The notes under the pieces were generated by a model, which ran no database searches, was not told the origin of the DNA, and saw only the letters and a program-made list of their open reading frames with translations. The position numbers and the translations under genes were made by a program. A DNA stretch of 64,000 bases, taken from the NCBI GenBank assembly GCA_963995505.1, contig OZ023198.1:7960558-8024557 (forward strand). Reading direction: 5' to 3'. The DNA comes from Hypericum androsaemum. Taxonomy: Eukaryota > Streptophyta > Magnoliopsida > Malpighiales > Hypericaceae. Positions 11,452-23,442 of the stretch are shown here, piece by piece. Position 1 is the first letter of the stretch; every line of letters starts with the position of its first letter.

Positions 11452-12602
11452 CTAGTCGTTCATCTTCCTCGATAACCAGTTGGCACGGATATCTCGCGGT
11501 ATGGCAAAAAGGGTCTTCACACGTCTTGGATCAAACATAAGATATTCAATGGCATCCGCGAGGCGTTCTTCAACGAAACCCATTCTCCCTAATTCTTCGA
11601 CAATCTCTTCCTCGGACCTAGTTAGGGGATGAGCACTTTCGAGAACTTGTGCAATTTTCACAATCGCATCTTTCAGCCCACTCATTTCATCTGTAGTGTC
11701 AATTGATGCAGCTTTTCTTTTCAAAGTTTTAGACTTTGGTTTTGGTCCAGACGAAGAGCATTCTCCCTTCGAGTTAGTCAGTGGACTAACTTCAGCAAAT
11801 GGGTCAAAATTCTCCAAATGTATTTCTTGTCTGGCTTGCATCTGATCCAACTCATCAATACTAACTCGAGTCGCTTCATTTTGCCACCTTCGTAGCTTCT
11901 CTTTAGCACTCTCTGCCTCAATACCAGTTGCTCGATCCTTTTCATATATCTCACGAAGAAGGTCCAAGTTATTCAACTCCTTGTCGCGAATTTGATTGAA
12001 ACTTTTTTGAGCCTGCAATAACAATCATAATGATCAGATAAAAAAGAACAAGATTCAGGGTAGAGAAACGGCAAAGGATCTGGAATTCAGATCGTTAATC
12101 ACAGCAGACAACAACAGGAACAACCATGTCGTTAATCATTAGCCCACAGATATTTATACGGTTTCATGTGAATCACAAGTTCTTTGCAAGTAAAGGACAA
12201 TCATACCTTTATTACATTTGCCCACAAATCATTTGACGCGACAATCTTTTTCTTCGTATCATCCCAAGTGAAACCACTCTTTTTTGTGATTAAATCAAGC
12301 GCCAAACCCAAATCTTTCTTCAAAGTCTTCAATCTATTTTGTAGCTTCTCAGTGGATAGCTTGACATTAAATTGCCTTTTCAAAGTCTCACAAACCATAG
12401 TATATGCGTGGTTGGTGAAATTCCTATCATTCTTTTGCCCCTTCGTCTTTTGTTCTCGCAAAACTTCCAACATGACCCTATCCATTTCTCCAGTCCAGCG
12501 GATATAACCCTTCCCTTCATTTTCACACTCACCAGTACCTTCAACTTCCAAACTTGCATGTGTTCCACTTAATCTATCTTTGGATTCACTTATACTAGCC
12601 AT
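11452..12602 (-). CDS. Harbinger Myb/SANT-like DNA-binding protein, 2 exons, ~318 aa
   Basis: In PIF/Harbinger elements this second protein binds DNA and helps import and target the transposase; it is required for transposition in characterised family members. Exon 1 is 12207-12602 and exon 2 is 11452-12012, joined by a GT-AG intron (gtatga...ttgcag) that preserves the frame (NVIK|AQKS). Residues ~35-130 form the Myb/SANT-like domain with the Trp/aromatic pattern (IRWTGEMDRVMLEVL, LKTLKKDLGLALDL, FTWDD, LWANVI). A conserved DRATG motif follows, then a Ser/Lys-rich linker and a C-terminal helical region. No stop or frameshift is seen. Exon sums are 396 + 561 nt, a multiple of three. Expression is unknown. 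Confidence 0.88.
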
Positions 12603-12847
12603 GTTTCAGCAAGCTGCAACAAACATAGCAACTAAGATCAATAAAGAATATTCTACTCCAAGCAAACACTCCCAAAAGATTTTAAAATTCATATAGAACC
12701 TGCAAAAAATAGAACCCAGTTCATATATAAAAATTCATAACATCACACAAAACAGAATCCCAAAAGTACATAGAACATCATACATAGCCATAGCTGAAAA
12801 TTCACTAGGAAAAAAGGAACATGAAGTACATAGAAAACTTAATTGTC

Positions 12848-14188
12848 CTATTTTCTACTGTTGTAATCATGCCACATTCGCGCCGCTATTGATTCTCTCA
12901 ATAGTTCTCCTTGTTTCCCATCAACATCTCTCGAGACTCCAATGTATTCTTCATAACTCATATATGAATTTCTTAGAGACTCATCAACTTTTGCCAATAT
13001 CGATGTATCCGGATCAGCCCCCAAAAGATAGTTGTGCAATATGCAGCAAACAATAATCATTTCTGAAGTAGTCTCAGAGTTAAATCTCGGCTTTTCTCCA
13101 GAACCAATGATGGGAAATCGATTCTTTAACACCCCAAATGCTCTTTCAATAGCAATACGTAAGGATGAATGCCGCAAATTGAAAAGCTCGTGTGGAGTTG
13201 AAGGAGGGTAGTGTCGTGAATACTCCTTTAAGTGGTAACGTGTATTCCTATAAGGAGTAACGAACCCCGACCTTAACATATATCCAGCATCAACCAGATA
13301 ATATTTACCTACGAAGAAGAGAGAATCTTTCAGAAAAAAGTAATATTAGCTTATCATACCTTGAAGAACTACAATATAAAATAGCTAGTACCTTGAGGAA
13401 CTATCAATTTATCTTCTCTTCTTAGTGCATCATCTAAAATTCTTGAGTCTGACGCAGAACCCTCCCAACCCGGCAAGACATAAGTAAAACACAAATCAAA
13501 GCTGCAAGCAGCCAATACATTCATGGTAGGGTAAAACTTTCTTCCACGATATCTTGAGACATCACCTTTTAGCACCTTTACACGAATATGAGTCCCATCA
13601 ATTGCGCCAACACAATTCTATAATTGAAAAGATAATTTTAGCAAATAGAAGTTGAATTAATTTGCAAATGCAAAACAAGACAAGAAAACCAACCTCGAAG
13701 TATGGAAAAAATCTTCCCCCGCTACATTTAATTTCGGTGGGAACATTTCTACCGTCGGGTTGTATCAAAAAGCGATCTTCGAGAGATATGATAGCTCTCA
13801 GGACTTGATGGAAGTGACGGCTGACTGTCTCACTAGATCGTCGATACAACAATGACGATAACGAACTTCTAGTGCCATGTGCTAAGACATGGAGACATTT
13901 AGCAACTTGCTCTTCAACATAACTATATTGGTTATCTCTTATGAGACCAGTCCCTCTTAGCAACTCGCAAAGGGTTGTGAATGCATTAGGGGACATGCGC
14001 AAATTTTTACGACAGATCTGTTCATCCATTAACTCGTACATAACTTCCCGTCTCGCAAGTTCTCTTCTTCTTTTTGCAGGATGAATCAACTCTCTTTCCA
14101 CGAAATCTTCCCTATTTCGTTGAATAGCTAACACTAAATAGAAACCAACCAAGGCAACTAAAAGTGCAATCAAATGCAAGTCATCCAT
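12848..14188 (-). CDS. PIF/Harbinger DDE transposase, 3 exons, ~393 aa
   Basis: The enzyme cuts and rejoins the element's ends. Exons: 13694-14188, 13392-13617 and 12848-13308, with GT-AG introns; coding lengths 495 + 226 + 461 sum to 1182 nt, an exact multiple of three. The DDE_Tnp_4 triad is present: first Asp in AIDGTHIRV (exon 2), second Asp in GSASDSRIL (exon 2), Glu in IERAFGVLKNRF (exon 3); PQGKYYLVDAGY spans the second intron. The N-terminal helix-turn-helix region (MSPNAFTTLCELL, SSETVSRHFHQVL) is also intact. The start at 14188 is the first Met and is followed by a hydrophobic stretch (LIALLVALVGFYLVL). Nothing visible disables it, which is unusual among the decayed elements in this window. 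Confidence 0.92.
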
Positions 14189-14984
14189 CTTATCTCCTAC
14201 AAAACCAATTCATCCAACTAAAAGTCAACAAAAGCATTTGCTCCAAGATACATCAAGATGGTTGAGCAATGGTCAATGATCGGTACCATCTAGTCGAAAT
14301 GAAGGATTATATTATTATGAACAGCTTATCAATAAAGAACTTATCAATAAACTATTAGGATATTAAAATAGGAGAATTCTGGACAACAACGGACATGTTG
14401 TTTAGTTTCAGCATAATATTAAATAGGAGAATTACTTTTATTAACAACGAAAGCTCCATGAAGCCATTGAAGGCAATGGAAACAGAGCAAAAAAGTAATT
14501 CTGGCCGCAAGAAACCCAGTTACATATCATAGCGAAATCAGAAAGTATGAACAACGAGAATATGGCTGGAACAAGCTTATTTACTATCCTAATTCTTTTT
14601 ACATTAGATCCTTAATTTCTCTGTTAGTAATATTAGCACAGCCCAGTTACATATCATAATATCCAACAGCTGACTCGAGTAAATTGTTGGACGAACTGAC
14701 AACTAACTCATCTTTGCCGAACTAATAGAATTCGAGAGGGGATTGTGGATCTGGAACGACAAGGGACTCGAGTAATAGAATCCTCCCGCAAACTAACTCA
14801 TCTGCTGGAGATGACTCGAGACAGCAATGAATCTAGCTAAAGGGATTGTGGGAACACAAGCAACCAATATCCGCTGAAATATGAACCCGAAGCCAGTAGA
14901 AATTGAGAAATCCCCAGAGCACAGGAACTAGAGCAACCAATAATGACAAATAATCTCTCAAATCTGTGTTGTCCAAAAAAAACA

Positions 14985-15235
14985 CAGATTCAAAACCCAT
15001 AAAAAACTCAGATCGATGAAGGAAGAGGAGATGAACTCGAGCTAAGAAACCCATATCGTTGAACCGGAAAAAACCCAGATTCAAAACCCATAAAAAACTC
15101 TGATCGATGAAGGAAGAGGAGATGAACTCGAGCTAAAAAACCCATATCGTTGAACCGGAAAAAACCCAGATTCAAAACCCATAAAAAAAACTCAGATCGA
15201 AGAAGGTAAGAGGAGATGAACTCGAGCTAGAGAGA
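14985..15235. repeat. 91-bp tandem repeat, ~2.7 copies, in Harbinger sub-terminal region
   Basis: Units beginning cagattcaaaacccataaaa start at 14985, 15076 and 15167. They lie between the transposase gene and the right end of the element and may be transposase binding sites or leader sequence; this role is inferred. Confidence 0.85.
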
Positions 15236-15640
15236 TTACCAGACGAAAAAGGAGGTCACGGACGGGAGAGAAGGGCTCTAGGGCTCCATGCCGAGATGAG
15301 CTCGAGGATGGGAGATCAACGCCAGCTCGAAGAAGGAAGACGAGATGAACTCGAGCTCTAGCTCGAAGAAGGAAGAAAGAGGAGGCCGAGAGGTGTTCTA
15401 GGGTTCCTAAAGTCCCTGCAATAAGAATTAATATATAACTAAGGGTATAATAGACATTTTACTATTAAATTCAGTCTAGTCTCTTACAAATCCGACCTAA
15501 TTTCAATGGAATTGTAAATCCGATTTTTTAAATAAAACGGGAATTCCTTTCCGAAAATATTTGGTTCCAAACAGACTAAATTTTTTAAAACTCCAGAAAA
15601 GAATTCCATTTCTCATTTTTAAGCCTTTCCAAACAGGCTG

Positions 15641-16215
15641 TTAAAGTGCATCTATACGACAGCTGTGAAAATGATGATCAAGTATACTAAGAGAGCAAGT
15701 CATAAGTTGAAAGATCTCATCTTAAACAACTACAGTGCTGGGTAAATTATATAATTCTAAGACTCAGTATATCCACAGACTTCCCCTAAAAAAAATAGTA
15801 TATCCACAGAAGGAGTCATAAATACAAGTGCATAATTCATCTTAAAGTTCCTTGAGTTAATCGGGTTCAACAAATCAAAAGGAGAGGAAACAAAATTATG
15901 ACTTTTAAGTTATTGGGTAATTAAATATCTAGATCACAGCCATTAGCTTAAGTACTCGGTTGGTTTAGACAAGATGTGACTAGATGAATAGATTTAGTAA
16001 AATAATCACCCCAAGTGCAATTCAAATTCAAACCTCGCTCGGGTTCAAGAAAGGGAATAGAGATCATTAATCCTTTTACCCGGTGTATAGGCATAGTGAT
16101 TAAGCTTGGAGATTTGATGGTTTAAGAGGTTTTCTACCCTCATAAAAATTCGATAAACTAAGGGAGGATTAGATACCATTCTCAGCAGCTAAGGAGGTTG
16201 AAAAACCTGCCTAAG
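15641..16215. other. no gene recognised
   Basis: AT-rich sequence between the Harbinger element and the LINE-like insertion. A stretch around 16020-16050 with aaacctcgctcgggttcaag faintly resembles a tRNA-type B box, but no full SINE could be delimited. Confidence 0.4.
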
Positions 16216-16230
16216 AAAGGTCACTCTATT

Positions 16231-18315
16231 ATTTTTTTTGATAAGTAAATGTATATTACTCCTCAGAAAGATCTCAAAAAAGCTTAAAGGAATTACAACC
16301 TTAATGAATCAAATAGAATCTATCGACGTAGAATCTACGATATAAATACTATCTAATTCTCTTGAAAACATAGAACCAAGCCAAAAAATCCACGAACCGT
16401 AAACGCTACAAAAGAAAGCCAAAATCCAACCAAACACCTAACGAAAAAGTCAAGGGGGATCAAAAGACCAAGAGTGAGAATGCCCACTGGCAGCCTCCTT
16501 AATTGAGCGGAGGATAAAAGAGGCATCCTCCTCCCAAGAAAAATCCGCCATGATAGCAAGACGCCACGCCTCAGTCGAAAACTCTTCGCGAAGAGCATCC
16601 TCATTCGAATCCATACTCGCCAAAATCGAGGGGAGGCAAAGCTCCAACTCCAGCTTCGAAGGTTTTTCCTTCAATTTTGGAATTGAAGATTGCAAAAGAG
16701 CGGCGGCTTTACTGTTCAGCTTCCTAACACGGCTGCTAGAACGGATCAGAGCCATCTATCCAAAATGACTCACTTTAACCTTCTTGACCACCCGGACAGT
16801 AGTGGAGGACTCAGGGTGCAAAAACGGGTCATTGCACCTTGATGGGGGCTGGAGCATCCATAGATGAAATGAACTTCTCCATCCAATCAGCATCCGCACC
16901 AACAGGGGGCACGACCAACTCCTTCAGCCAATCAACATCATCCCCGACAGCAGCCAAGGACTGCACAACCCCCTCAACCAGGCCCAGAGCAGTCTGCTGT
17001 ACCATCTCTTCCTCAACTTGGGCAGCTACAACAATACCAACTTCGGAACTAGGCTCCTGCATCCGCAACTCCCCTACCACGGCAATGGCGTCAGCCACTG
17101 GCTCCGAACCAGCAACAAGACCATCTGGAACTAGCTCCTTGCCAGCAACAAAACCATCTTGAACCAACTCCGAACCACTAACAAAATCATCGGTAGGGGT
17201 ATCACAAGTAAAGACATTGCATGGCTCCTGCACAACGTCCATAATGGAAGTCGCCATTTGCTGACAAATGCTAGTAGCTTTAAGAGCATCGAGAGGCTAC
17301 AATTCAGTAGCAAACACAGCAGCAGAAGCCACATCAACCTGCAAAAGAACATCCTCCAAAGGCAAAACAACCAAAGAATCATAGGGAGCAGCACAAGTAG
17401 GAGCAACAGGAGGCGACACTCCCAATTCGGCAACGAGAGGCAATGAATCTGACAGTATGACTCCCAATTCGGCAGCACAAGGAGGCAACACTCCCACAAA
17501 AGGAACGGGACAGCCAACGATTTTCCCATATAGCCTTGAAAATAGGCTTCAAGAAACTTACCCAACTCCGAGTAGCCTCAGCTGAGCATGAATGACCCGC
17601 ATCGAGAAGAGCCGCCACCGCACAGCGAAATAACTAATCATCCTCTAGCTCGACTGAGGGGTTGGGCGAAGGGTCCAGAAGCACTTCAGGGAGAGGCAGA
17701 GGAGGACGAGCAAGAGGAGCAGTCGGAGCGAATGACTTATCCTTATTTACCCACTGCGGCCCTCGGGAAGACGGGTCGAGAGGATGGGCCAACGTATAAG
17801 GGACATAATCCTTACCACCACTGTGCTCAAATTTTGCTCGGGAAAGAAAAAGGCGCTGCTGTTCGACCCTATAACCGCTGAGCTTGAGGATTAAATCGTC
17901 GATATCGACATCCAGCGGAACCCTGAGAAATCCGAACCTAGAGTTTCTCTTGGACTTCTTCGACGATAAGTAGGCGCCTGCAACCGAGCAATGATGGCTG
18001 AAAAAATCCCGGAAAGATCTGTAATTCCACACAGAAGGCAGATTATCAACAATGATTGTCGTTGACTTGGAGGTTGCCGACATGATGTGAGGAAACATGT
18101 TCCACCGCCACCACCTGACCTTCCCGCCTATGGAAGGTGGAGGCGGTGACGGTGAAGCACGGGTAAGCTAGAAGGGAGGTTTAGAGGTTGGATTATTAGG
18201 TTGAGCGGGGTTGAACAGATTTGGGGTAAGAAGATGAATGGAACGAGGAAGGGTTTGAGGGACGAAATTGGGGGCGCGTAAGGCGCGTTCTAAGATAAAT
18301 GTTTTGTTCTACGGT
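16231..18315 (-). mobile_element. LINE-like retroelement with ORF1 only (no RT), 15-bp TSD
   Basis: Flanked by the exact 15-bp duplication aaaggtcactctatt (16216-16230 and 18316-18330). The minus-strand 3' end finishes in a short A tract next to the left duplication, as expected for target-primed reverse transcription. The 2.1-kb body starts with a ~215-nt leader, then an RRM-containing ORF (18098-17634 and beyond) followed by acidic/Val-rich coding remnants down to about 16450 and a 3' tail. No endonuclease or reverse transcriptase is present, so it must have moved with enzymes supplied in trans. Confidence 0.85.
16450..18098 (-). pseudogene. LINE ORF1-like protein with N-terminal RRM, broken
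   Basis: The frame opens at the ATG at 18098, or the nearby second Met (MSATSKSTTIIVDNLPSVW). Residues ~12-85 fit an RNA recognition motif: RNP2-like TTIIVDNLP and RNP1-like RFGFLRVP, with a helix FRDFFSHH between. After ELEDD a TAG at 17634 interrupts, but the same frame remains readable to about 17520 (AVAALLDAGHSCSAEATRSW). Frameshifted downstream parts read as repeats of ELV-DG-VAG (17257-16829) and a Leu/Glu-rich end (16755-16450). Plant L1-type ORF1 proteins often carry an RNA-binding domain, so I take this as an ORF1 relic; a retrocopied host RRM gene is the alternative. Confidence 0.6.
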
Positions 18316-18579
18316 AAAGGTCACTCTATTGTACGATTAATACTTGCTTATAATTTAAATTATGTTGGTTTAACTCAATTCGATACAGTAGAGAAGATCA
18401 GAGTTCCATTTGTTCTTTGTGAATAGATTTACATGGATCAAAAAGTCTCTAAAACCAAGGTCAACTCATTTAGGAGAAGTGGTGGGTATTTTGTGTGAAT
18501 GGTGTTACTATTCACCATTTTTTGTAAAAAAAGCGTCCGAATTTAAAATATTGTGGAGGTGGTGTCTACGTGGCACGGA

Positions 18580-18830
18580 CGTCAAAAAAAGTCAGATCTT
18601 GGACTTTTTCTGTCGGATGACCAAGATCCGACTTTTTTTAGCGAATCTAACATCCGGCGAAAAAAGTCAGATCTTGGTCAAGATCTGACTTTTTTTATTG
18701 ATTCTTGGTCCATAAAAATCTCTAAAGGACTAAGATATGATTTTTTAAGTTGATTCTTGGTCGATAAAAATCTCTAAAGGACCAAGATCTGACTTTTTTA
18801 GTTGATTCTTGGTCGATAAGACAATCCGGA
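18580..18830. repeat. degenerate tandem repeat (gatctgactttttt / ttgattcttggtc)
   Basis: Units containing ccaagatctgactttttt and ttgattcttggtcgataaaa recur 3-4 times with a period of about 65 bp, partly in inverted order near 18585-18690. They lie just upstream of the MULE promoter at 18860 and may be sub-terminal repeats of that element. Confidence 0.75.
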
Positions 18831-18859
18831 ATCTATAAAGTAGATTTTTGTTATTTGGC

Positions 18860-18867
18860 TATATAAA
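18860..18867 (+). promoter_or_regulatory. TATA box of second MULE copy
   Basis: tatataaa, followed by a leader whose exon ends at 18937 (caag|gtaatt) and a 5' UTR intron to the acceptor at 19566 (ttgtag), just before the ATG at 19575. The same leader-intron arrangement is seen in the copy at 1635-1759. Confidence 0.55.
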
Positions 18868-19574
18868 CGAGATACCGAAGCAGTTTTCAATTCATTCGTT
18901 GCCTTGCCATCATTCATCCCTCTCTGATTTGATCAAGGTAATTAATTTACTTAAATACTTTAATTTATATGTAAAGTTTGCTTATTATTTATGTATAATT
19001 AGTATATTTAAGTTCATACGGTACATAAAATAAGAGAACTTTGAAAATAATTTGTCTATTTTATGTGGATATTTTATATATACTAATTTTATGAAAAAAT
19101 CATCGTCATTTATCAACTTTTCTCGAAATATTTATAATGTTGAGAACATTGTTCTAGAAAACGACCTAGTGGCCGACCCAGGCATATTTTTAGAGTTTCT
19201 TATCTGATTGGTTGAATCCATTGGTCTGGCCGGTACGGTTAGGTAAACCAATCAGACTGGTTGGACCGGATAGTCCGACCAGTTATATTAGTTGAACCGG
19301 TCGGACCGGTAGGACTATGAGTTCATTTTTTTGTAATTTTTAACTGGGCCGCCGACCGGTCTGATTAGTCTGACTGGTCTGACCGATTGGATTGTGAGCT
19401 TCTTTTCTTGGTAAATTTTGATCGAATTGTGTTGTCCGCTTCGTTATCCGACCGGTTGGACAAAAAAATGATGGAGAAGAATGTATGTTTATATGATATT
19501 TTCGTTAATATAAATTATATTTTGTTCTGCTAATATAGAATTGCATCTTGTTTTCTTTTGTTGTAGCCTTAATA

Positions 19575-20018
19575 ATGGCTAACCGTATTGTAAGAATAAA
19601 GTTAAAATACGATGGAGTAATTTTTAACAACAATAAAACCGGTTTTGATTACGAAGGTGGTGAGAAAGAGAAGTTGAAGTTTCATGAAGAATTTTTCAGA
19701 TACAATATCTTGCGGAAAAAAGTAGATAAAAAGATCCCAATAGGTCCAAATGAAGAATTTGGACCATTGATATTTAGATGTCCATTTGGAAGAAGACAAT
19801 TTGGTCCAATGTTTATTAATGATGATGAAGTTGTTAGGATAATACTACAGACCATGATTAACTTCTTTGGACCAATGATGAGAGAGATTAAGCTTATAAT
19901 CATTGTAGAAAATAGGGTGATTAATGATTACACCCTCTGTAATATTGGTGATGATAATTACTATCAAGCTGGTATGTCCACGGGGATGTCCACAGGTATA
20001 TTGGCGTCGAAGATGTAG
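19575..20018 (+). pseudogene. MULE transposase N-terminal fragment (second copy)
   Basis: The translation MANRIVRIKLKYDG... is a clear relative of the left-edge MULE (MNLRTVRITLKYDG), sharing the spacing of RCPFGRRQF / RYPIEREKF and MIIVEKRV-type motifs. The frame is open for about 135 residues up to NIGDDNYYQAG and then runs into unrelated sequence from about 19970, where another MULE end begins. The DNA-binding and catalytic parts are missing, so this is a truncated copy with its own promoter and leader intron still visible. Confidence 0.75.
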
Positions 20019-20019
20019 A

Positions 20020-20527
20020 CGTGGCCAGAGGCGCCGCCAGAGATGAGGTCTAGGGAAGGGAAAGGGAGGGCGGGGTGAAGAAGGTGAGGGCGATGATGGA
20101 GGCTCCGTAATGGTGTGATAGTGGACCGAGGGAGGACCCCGAGGAGAGATCGTAGTGGAGAAAAATGTCATCGGAGGAGTCGTTCCAGGCTTCGTCGTCG
20201 TTCTAGTTCCACCGTCGTTCTAGTTCTGCCGCTGTTCCAGTTCTGCTCGAGTCCAGTTCCTTAGATGCGTGGTGCCATGGCTATTGAACTGGTTGAACCG
20301 ATTAATGGGTTGTTAAAAGTTAGATGATGTCATAAATTTTTTTATTTTATTCTAAGGGTATTTTGGTCATTTCATTGACAAAAATGAAAAAAGAGCTGCT
20401 AACGTGCGCCAGGGACCCGAGCGTATAATAAAATCAAACAAGAAGGACGTCGGCGTGTATTTTACAAACATGGGAGACTTTTAAGTATATTTAAACAAAT
20501 CCGAGAGACTTGAGAGTAATTTACCCA
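20020..20527. mobile_element. right end of a MULE related to 3831-5203, with possible captured fragment
   Basis: 20335-20527 is a second copy of the right inverted repeat of the element at 3831-5203 (shared blocks tctaagggtatttt, ataataaaatcaaac, cttttaagtatattta). No matching left end was found, so the element is truncated or chimeric with the MULE copy before it. Just inside, the minus strand at about 20060-20010 reads LISGGASGHVYIFDA, which looks like a WD-repeat-type strand, so host sequence may have been captured; this is low-confidence. Confidence 0.6.
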
Positions 20528-22550
20528 TAGTTTTAACGTGTCACCTCGAATAAAATTCATTACTTTGGCAACCCAATTATTTTATGGCTTTTTGATTGAT
20601 TTTTTTTTATTTTTCATAATTAAGGTGAGTGATTACTATTTAGCAAAATAAATTACCCAAAAAAATTAAAAACTGAAGTATTGAACCCATGCCCTTCCTT
20701 ATATATACAGTTTAGACTTTTCTATTGTTAGAATCTGATTCGTAATTCGATTCGATTCGTCAATAATTTGATTCGTCGAGAATTTGATTCGAATTTGTCC
20801 AAAAATGAATTAAAAATGGTTCATCATTTACAGAATTTAGAATTCCTCAATCCGAGAAATTCGAAGGTTCATAATTCGTATTCGATTCATTCTTGGACTA
20901 ATTCGATCCAATTTGATTCGAATTTATTCGAATTTGAACCGTGGTGAGATCTATATATACTACACCTTAGACTAATTTGACTATCTAAACTTCCATGTCT
21001 TTTTTACCACAATATGACATCTTATGTCGTATCTTACCACGATATGATTTTTAAGTTATTTCTTGATTACGATGATAAAAGTCGTATGTTGGTGACTACT
21101 CTTGACACCAAGATATGATTTTTTTTTGTCGTAATCTGACGTGGTAGTTGGAATTTTTTTTATCGAGAATCCCATTTTAATAAATCTTGTGTGCTATGAC
21201 ACGGTCAAAAATCATCTATTAAAGTTCTGCTGCTCATATGTCAGGAATCTTTAAAGTTGCTGTATAATTTTAAAAAAAGCTCTGCTGAGCAGACGTATCA
21301 TTCACGGTATTATTTACTTTACATCCACTATTTATTTTTCATAAAAATAAAAAACATTCACTATTTATTTCACACTATAAAATTGCACCATGCATTAACA
21401 TTTTCTTTCATTCTTACAAAATTAAAAGAAGGTGAAACGCGGAGCAGAGAAGGAGGTTCAAGGTTGGTAGTTAAAAAAAAATATTTTTGTAAACAGTATT
21501 AATGAGTGTATAGTTTGTAATTTTTTTAGGGGATTATAGTTTGTAATTAGGTTGTTAAAATTATTATTAATCAGTCAAACCATTTTAACAATTTCAAGTT
21601 TCTTCAACACACTTGAAATTTTCTCTAAAAAAAACACACTTGAAATTTGATTCCGGTATATATAAATTTCAGAATATATAAATTTCTGTTCTAAAAATTG
21701 AAATTGGTTATATGTTAATATTGTGTTAAATTTTGAAACTTATTTTATTATACTTATTTTGTTTATTTCTTTACGATTAACATTGTTTAATGATTTTTTA
21801 ATTACATGCAGATTAAGTTTCGAGTATGTTGGATTGAAATATTTTGGACTTTCATAATTTTTGAGCTTAGTTTTAATTATGAGCAATATATAATATAAAC
21901 TTAACAAAGATACGCACACCAACATGTGTTTTTCTATTAAGAATTCGGTATATAAGGATCATATATTTTTAGTGTGTAGAAAAATCAATTTCTTTTGTAC
22001 AATCAAATTATCACTCTACCCTGTTAGTAGAAACAAAAAAAAATTGGTATAATTTTTTTATAAATGGTAATATTTACATACTAAATAGTATAAAATCTTC
22101 TTTTGCAAAACCTTATTACGGTAAAACTTGATAGAAAAAAAGAAATAGGAAAAGATTACCATCAAACCTAACCGTGACTTTAATATCGTTAAATTTAGTT
22201 CTACCATGAAAATACCTACTAACCCCTTTAAGATTCCAAGTCCAAAATCATGAACCTTCTTTTTTTTCATTTTGGTGGAAACTAGTTGAAACTTCCTTGT
22301 CCCCGATCCGTCTCGCTTCTATGGGAACGGCCCAACCCAAGAAAATAATTCCCCCTCCGCTTGGTCACCTTATTTTCTTCCTTGCACTACACTCGGTCTG
22401 TTGAACCGAATTGCATGTTGTAGATTAGCCCATTATAAACATTGTTTGTGACCCGAACATGTGCCTATTGCTATCTGTTGAACAGAGTTGAATCAATAGT
22501 TGGTCGTCTTGGTTCTCTGTTTCTTGTAGTCAGCTCATGTAGCCGATTCA
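20528..22550. other. AT-rich, no gene recognised
   Basis: About 2 kb without a convincing frame. 20730-20945 is built of variations on aattcgattcg/ttcgaa and may be a decayed MITE, but no clear ends were found. Confidence 0.45.
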
Positions 22551-22776
22551 CTCTCGAGTTAATAGAGAATTTCCTTGCATGTTGGGGTCCGCCTATTGTT
22601 TGACTTGCATTTTTCTTCCTTGATTGTAGATTTGCAGGGAATGCAGAGACTTCTTGAAGATGCAGAGACTACAGGGGGCGACCATGTATAGTTGCTTTGG
22701 GCAACTAAGGCACCTCCCCATTTGTAAGGATCATTTGTGTTATTGCTGGTGAGTACTCTAGGGTCACAACATACTA

Positions 22777-23442
22777 ATGGGCAGAGAGTATTACATGTCG
22801 CTAGAGTATTCACCAGCATCGACCGAACGATTTTTACGAATGGGTGGTGTTTTAGTTGGATCTCGTAAGTATGTTATGGGTCATGGGAATTTAGGAAGAC
22901 TCTCTCAAATTTTTGTGCAAATTATGCGGGTCAATGACGTAAAGGGTGTTTATCGCCAAAATATTTCATTATTTCAAAGTGCCTCATCTTGCATTATTTA
23001 AAATAGACGATGACATACATCACTATGAGGATCTAGGATTTGTATAAATTAGTACAAAAGTTTTAAGTAACTGGCCAATGGATGTATAAAATTGGTCACT
23101 GTTTCACATACAGTTATACAAACGTGTGTGTGGTGTGCCAACCAAATGTTAAATTGCATCTTTAGTGAAGCAGCAGCATATAGTAGCCTTACGTTGGAGA
23201 ACAATAATAACCTCTCATTTATTCATTGCCCCTTTGAATTTGCATATTCTAACCTAGGAGATCCCATCTTCAATAGTTTTGGTGAGCTAACAGGGATACA
23301 TATTTTCGATTATGGAGGGTTTTGCAACTATGTAAATTTGACAGCAACCACAGTGCAACAAATGATAACTACAAGAGTTGACACGAAGAAGGCAAGGGAA
23401 GAATACGAAGGAGAGAGTAGTAGCAGAAGAAGAAGTGAATAA
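22777..23442 (+). pseudogene. possible trypsin-like peptidase gene fragment
   Basis: Two plus-strand open stretches (22777-23001 and 23092-23442) are separated by stops. The second contains GDPIFNSFGELTGIHIFD, which has the shape of the segment around the active-site Ser of plant Deg/trypsin-like domain proteins (G-P-x-N-x-x-G-x-x-x-G-I); the catalytic Ser itself is not conserved. It ends in a charged tail (REEYEGESSSRRRSE). Flanking introns could not be defined. I regard it as a decayed fragment and the family call as tentative. Confidence 0.3.

Larger units (their letters stand above)
11138..15640. mobile_element. PIF/Harbinger DNA transposon, putatively autonomous
   Basis: The 4.5-kb element has terminal inverted repeats ggcctgtttggaa (left, from 11138) and ttccaaacaggct (right, ending about 15639). 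It carries the two genes expected of an autonomous PIF/Harbinger element, a DDE transposase (12848-14188) and a Myb/SANT-like protein (11452-12602), both on the minus strand and both with open, splice-consistent frames. The usual 3-bp target duplication is not clear (att on the left, tta on the right), so the outermost bases are uncertain. It has landed just beside the duplicated FIP2 exon relic. Confidence 0.87.

Noticed and set aside
17159..17881. Plus-strand frames at the LINE-like element
   Set aside because: The RRM-containing frame and the element's A tail are on the minus strand.
20730..20945. Possible MITE of ttcgaa repeats
   Set aside because: No convincing terminal repeats or target duplication.
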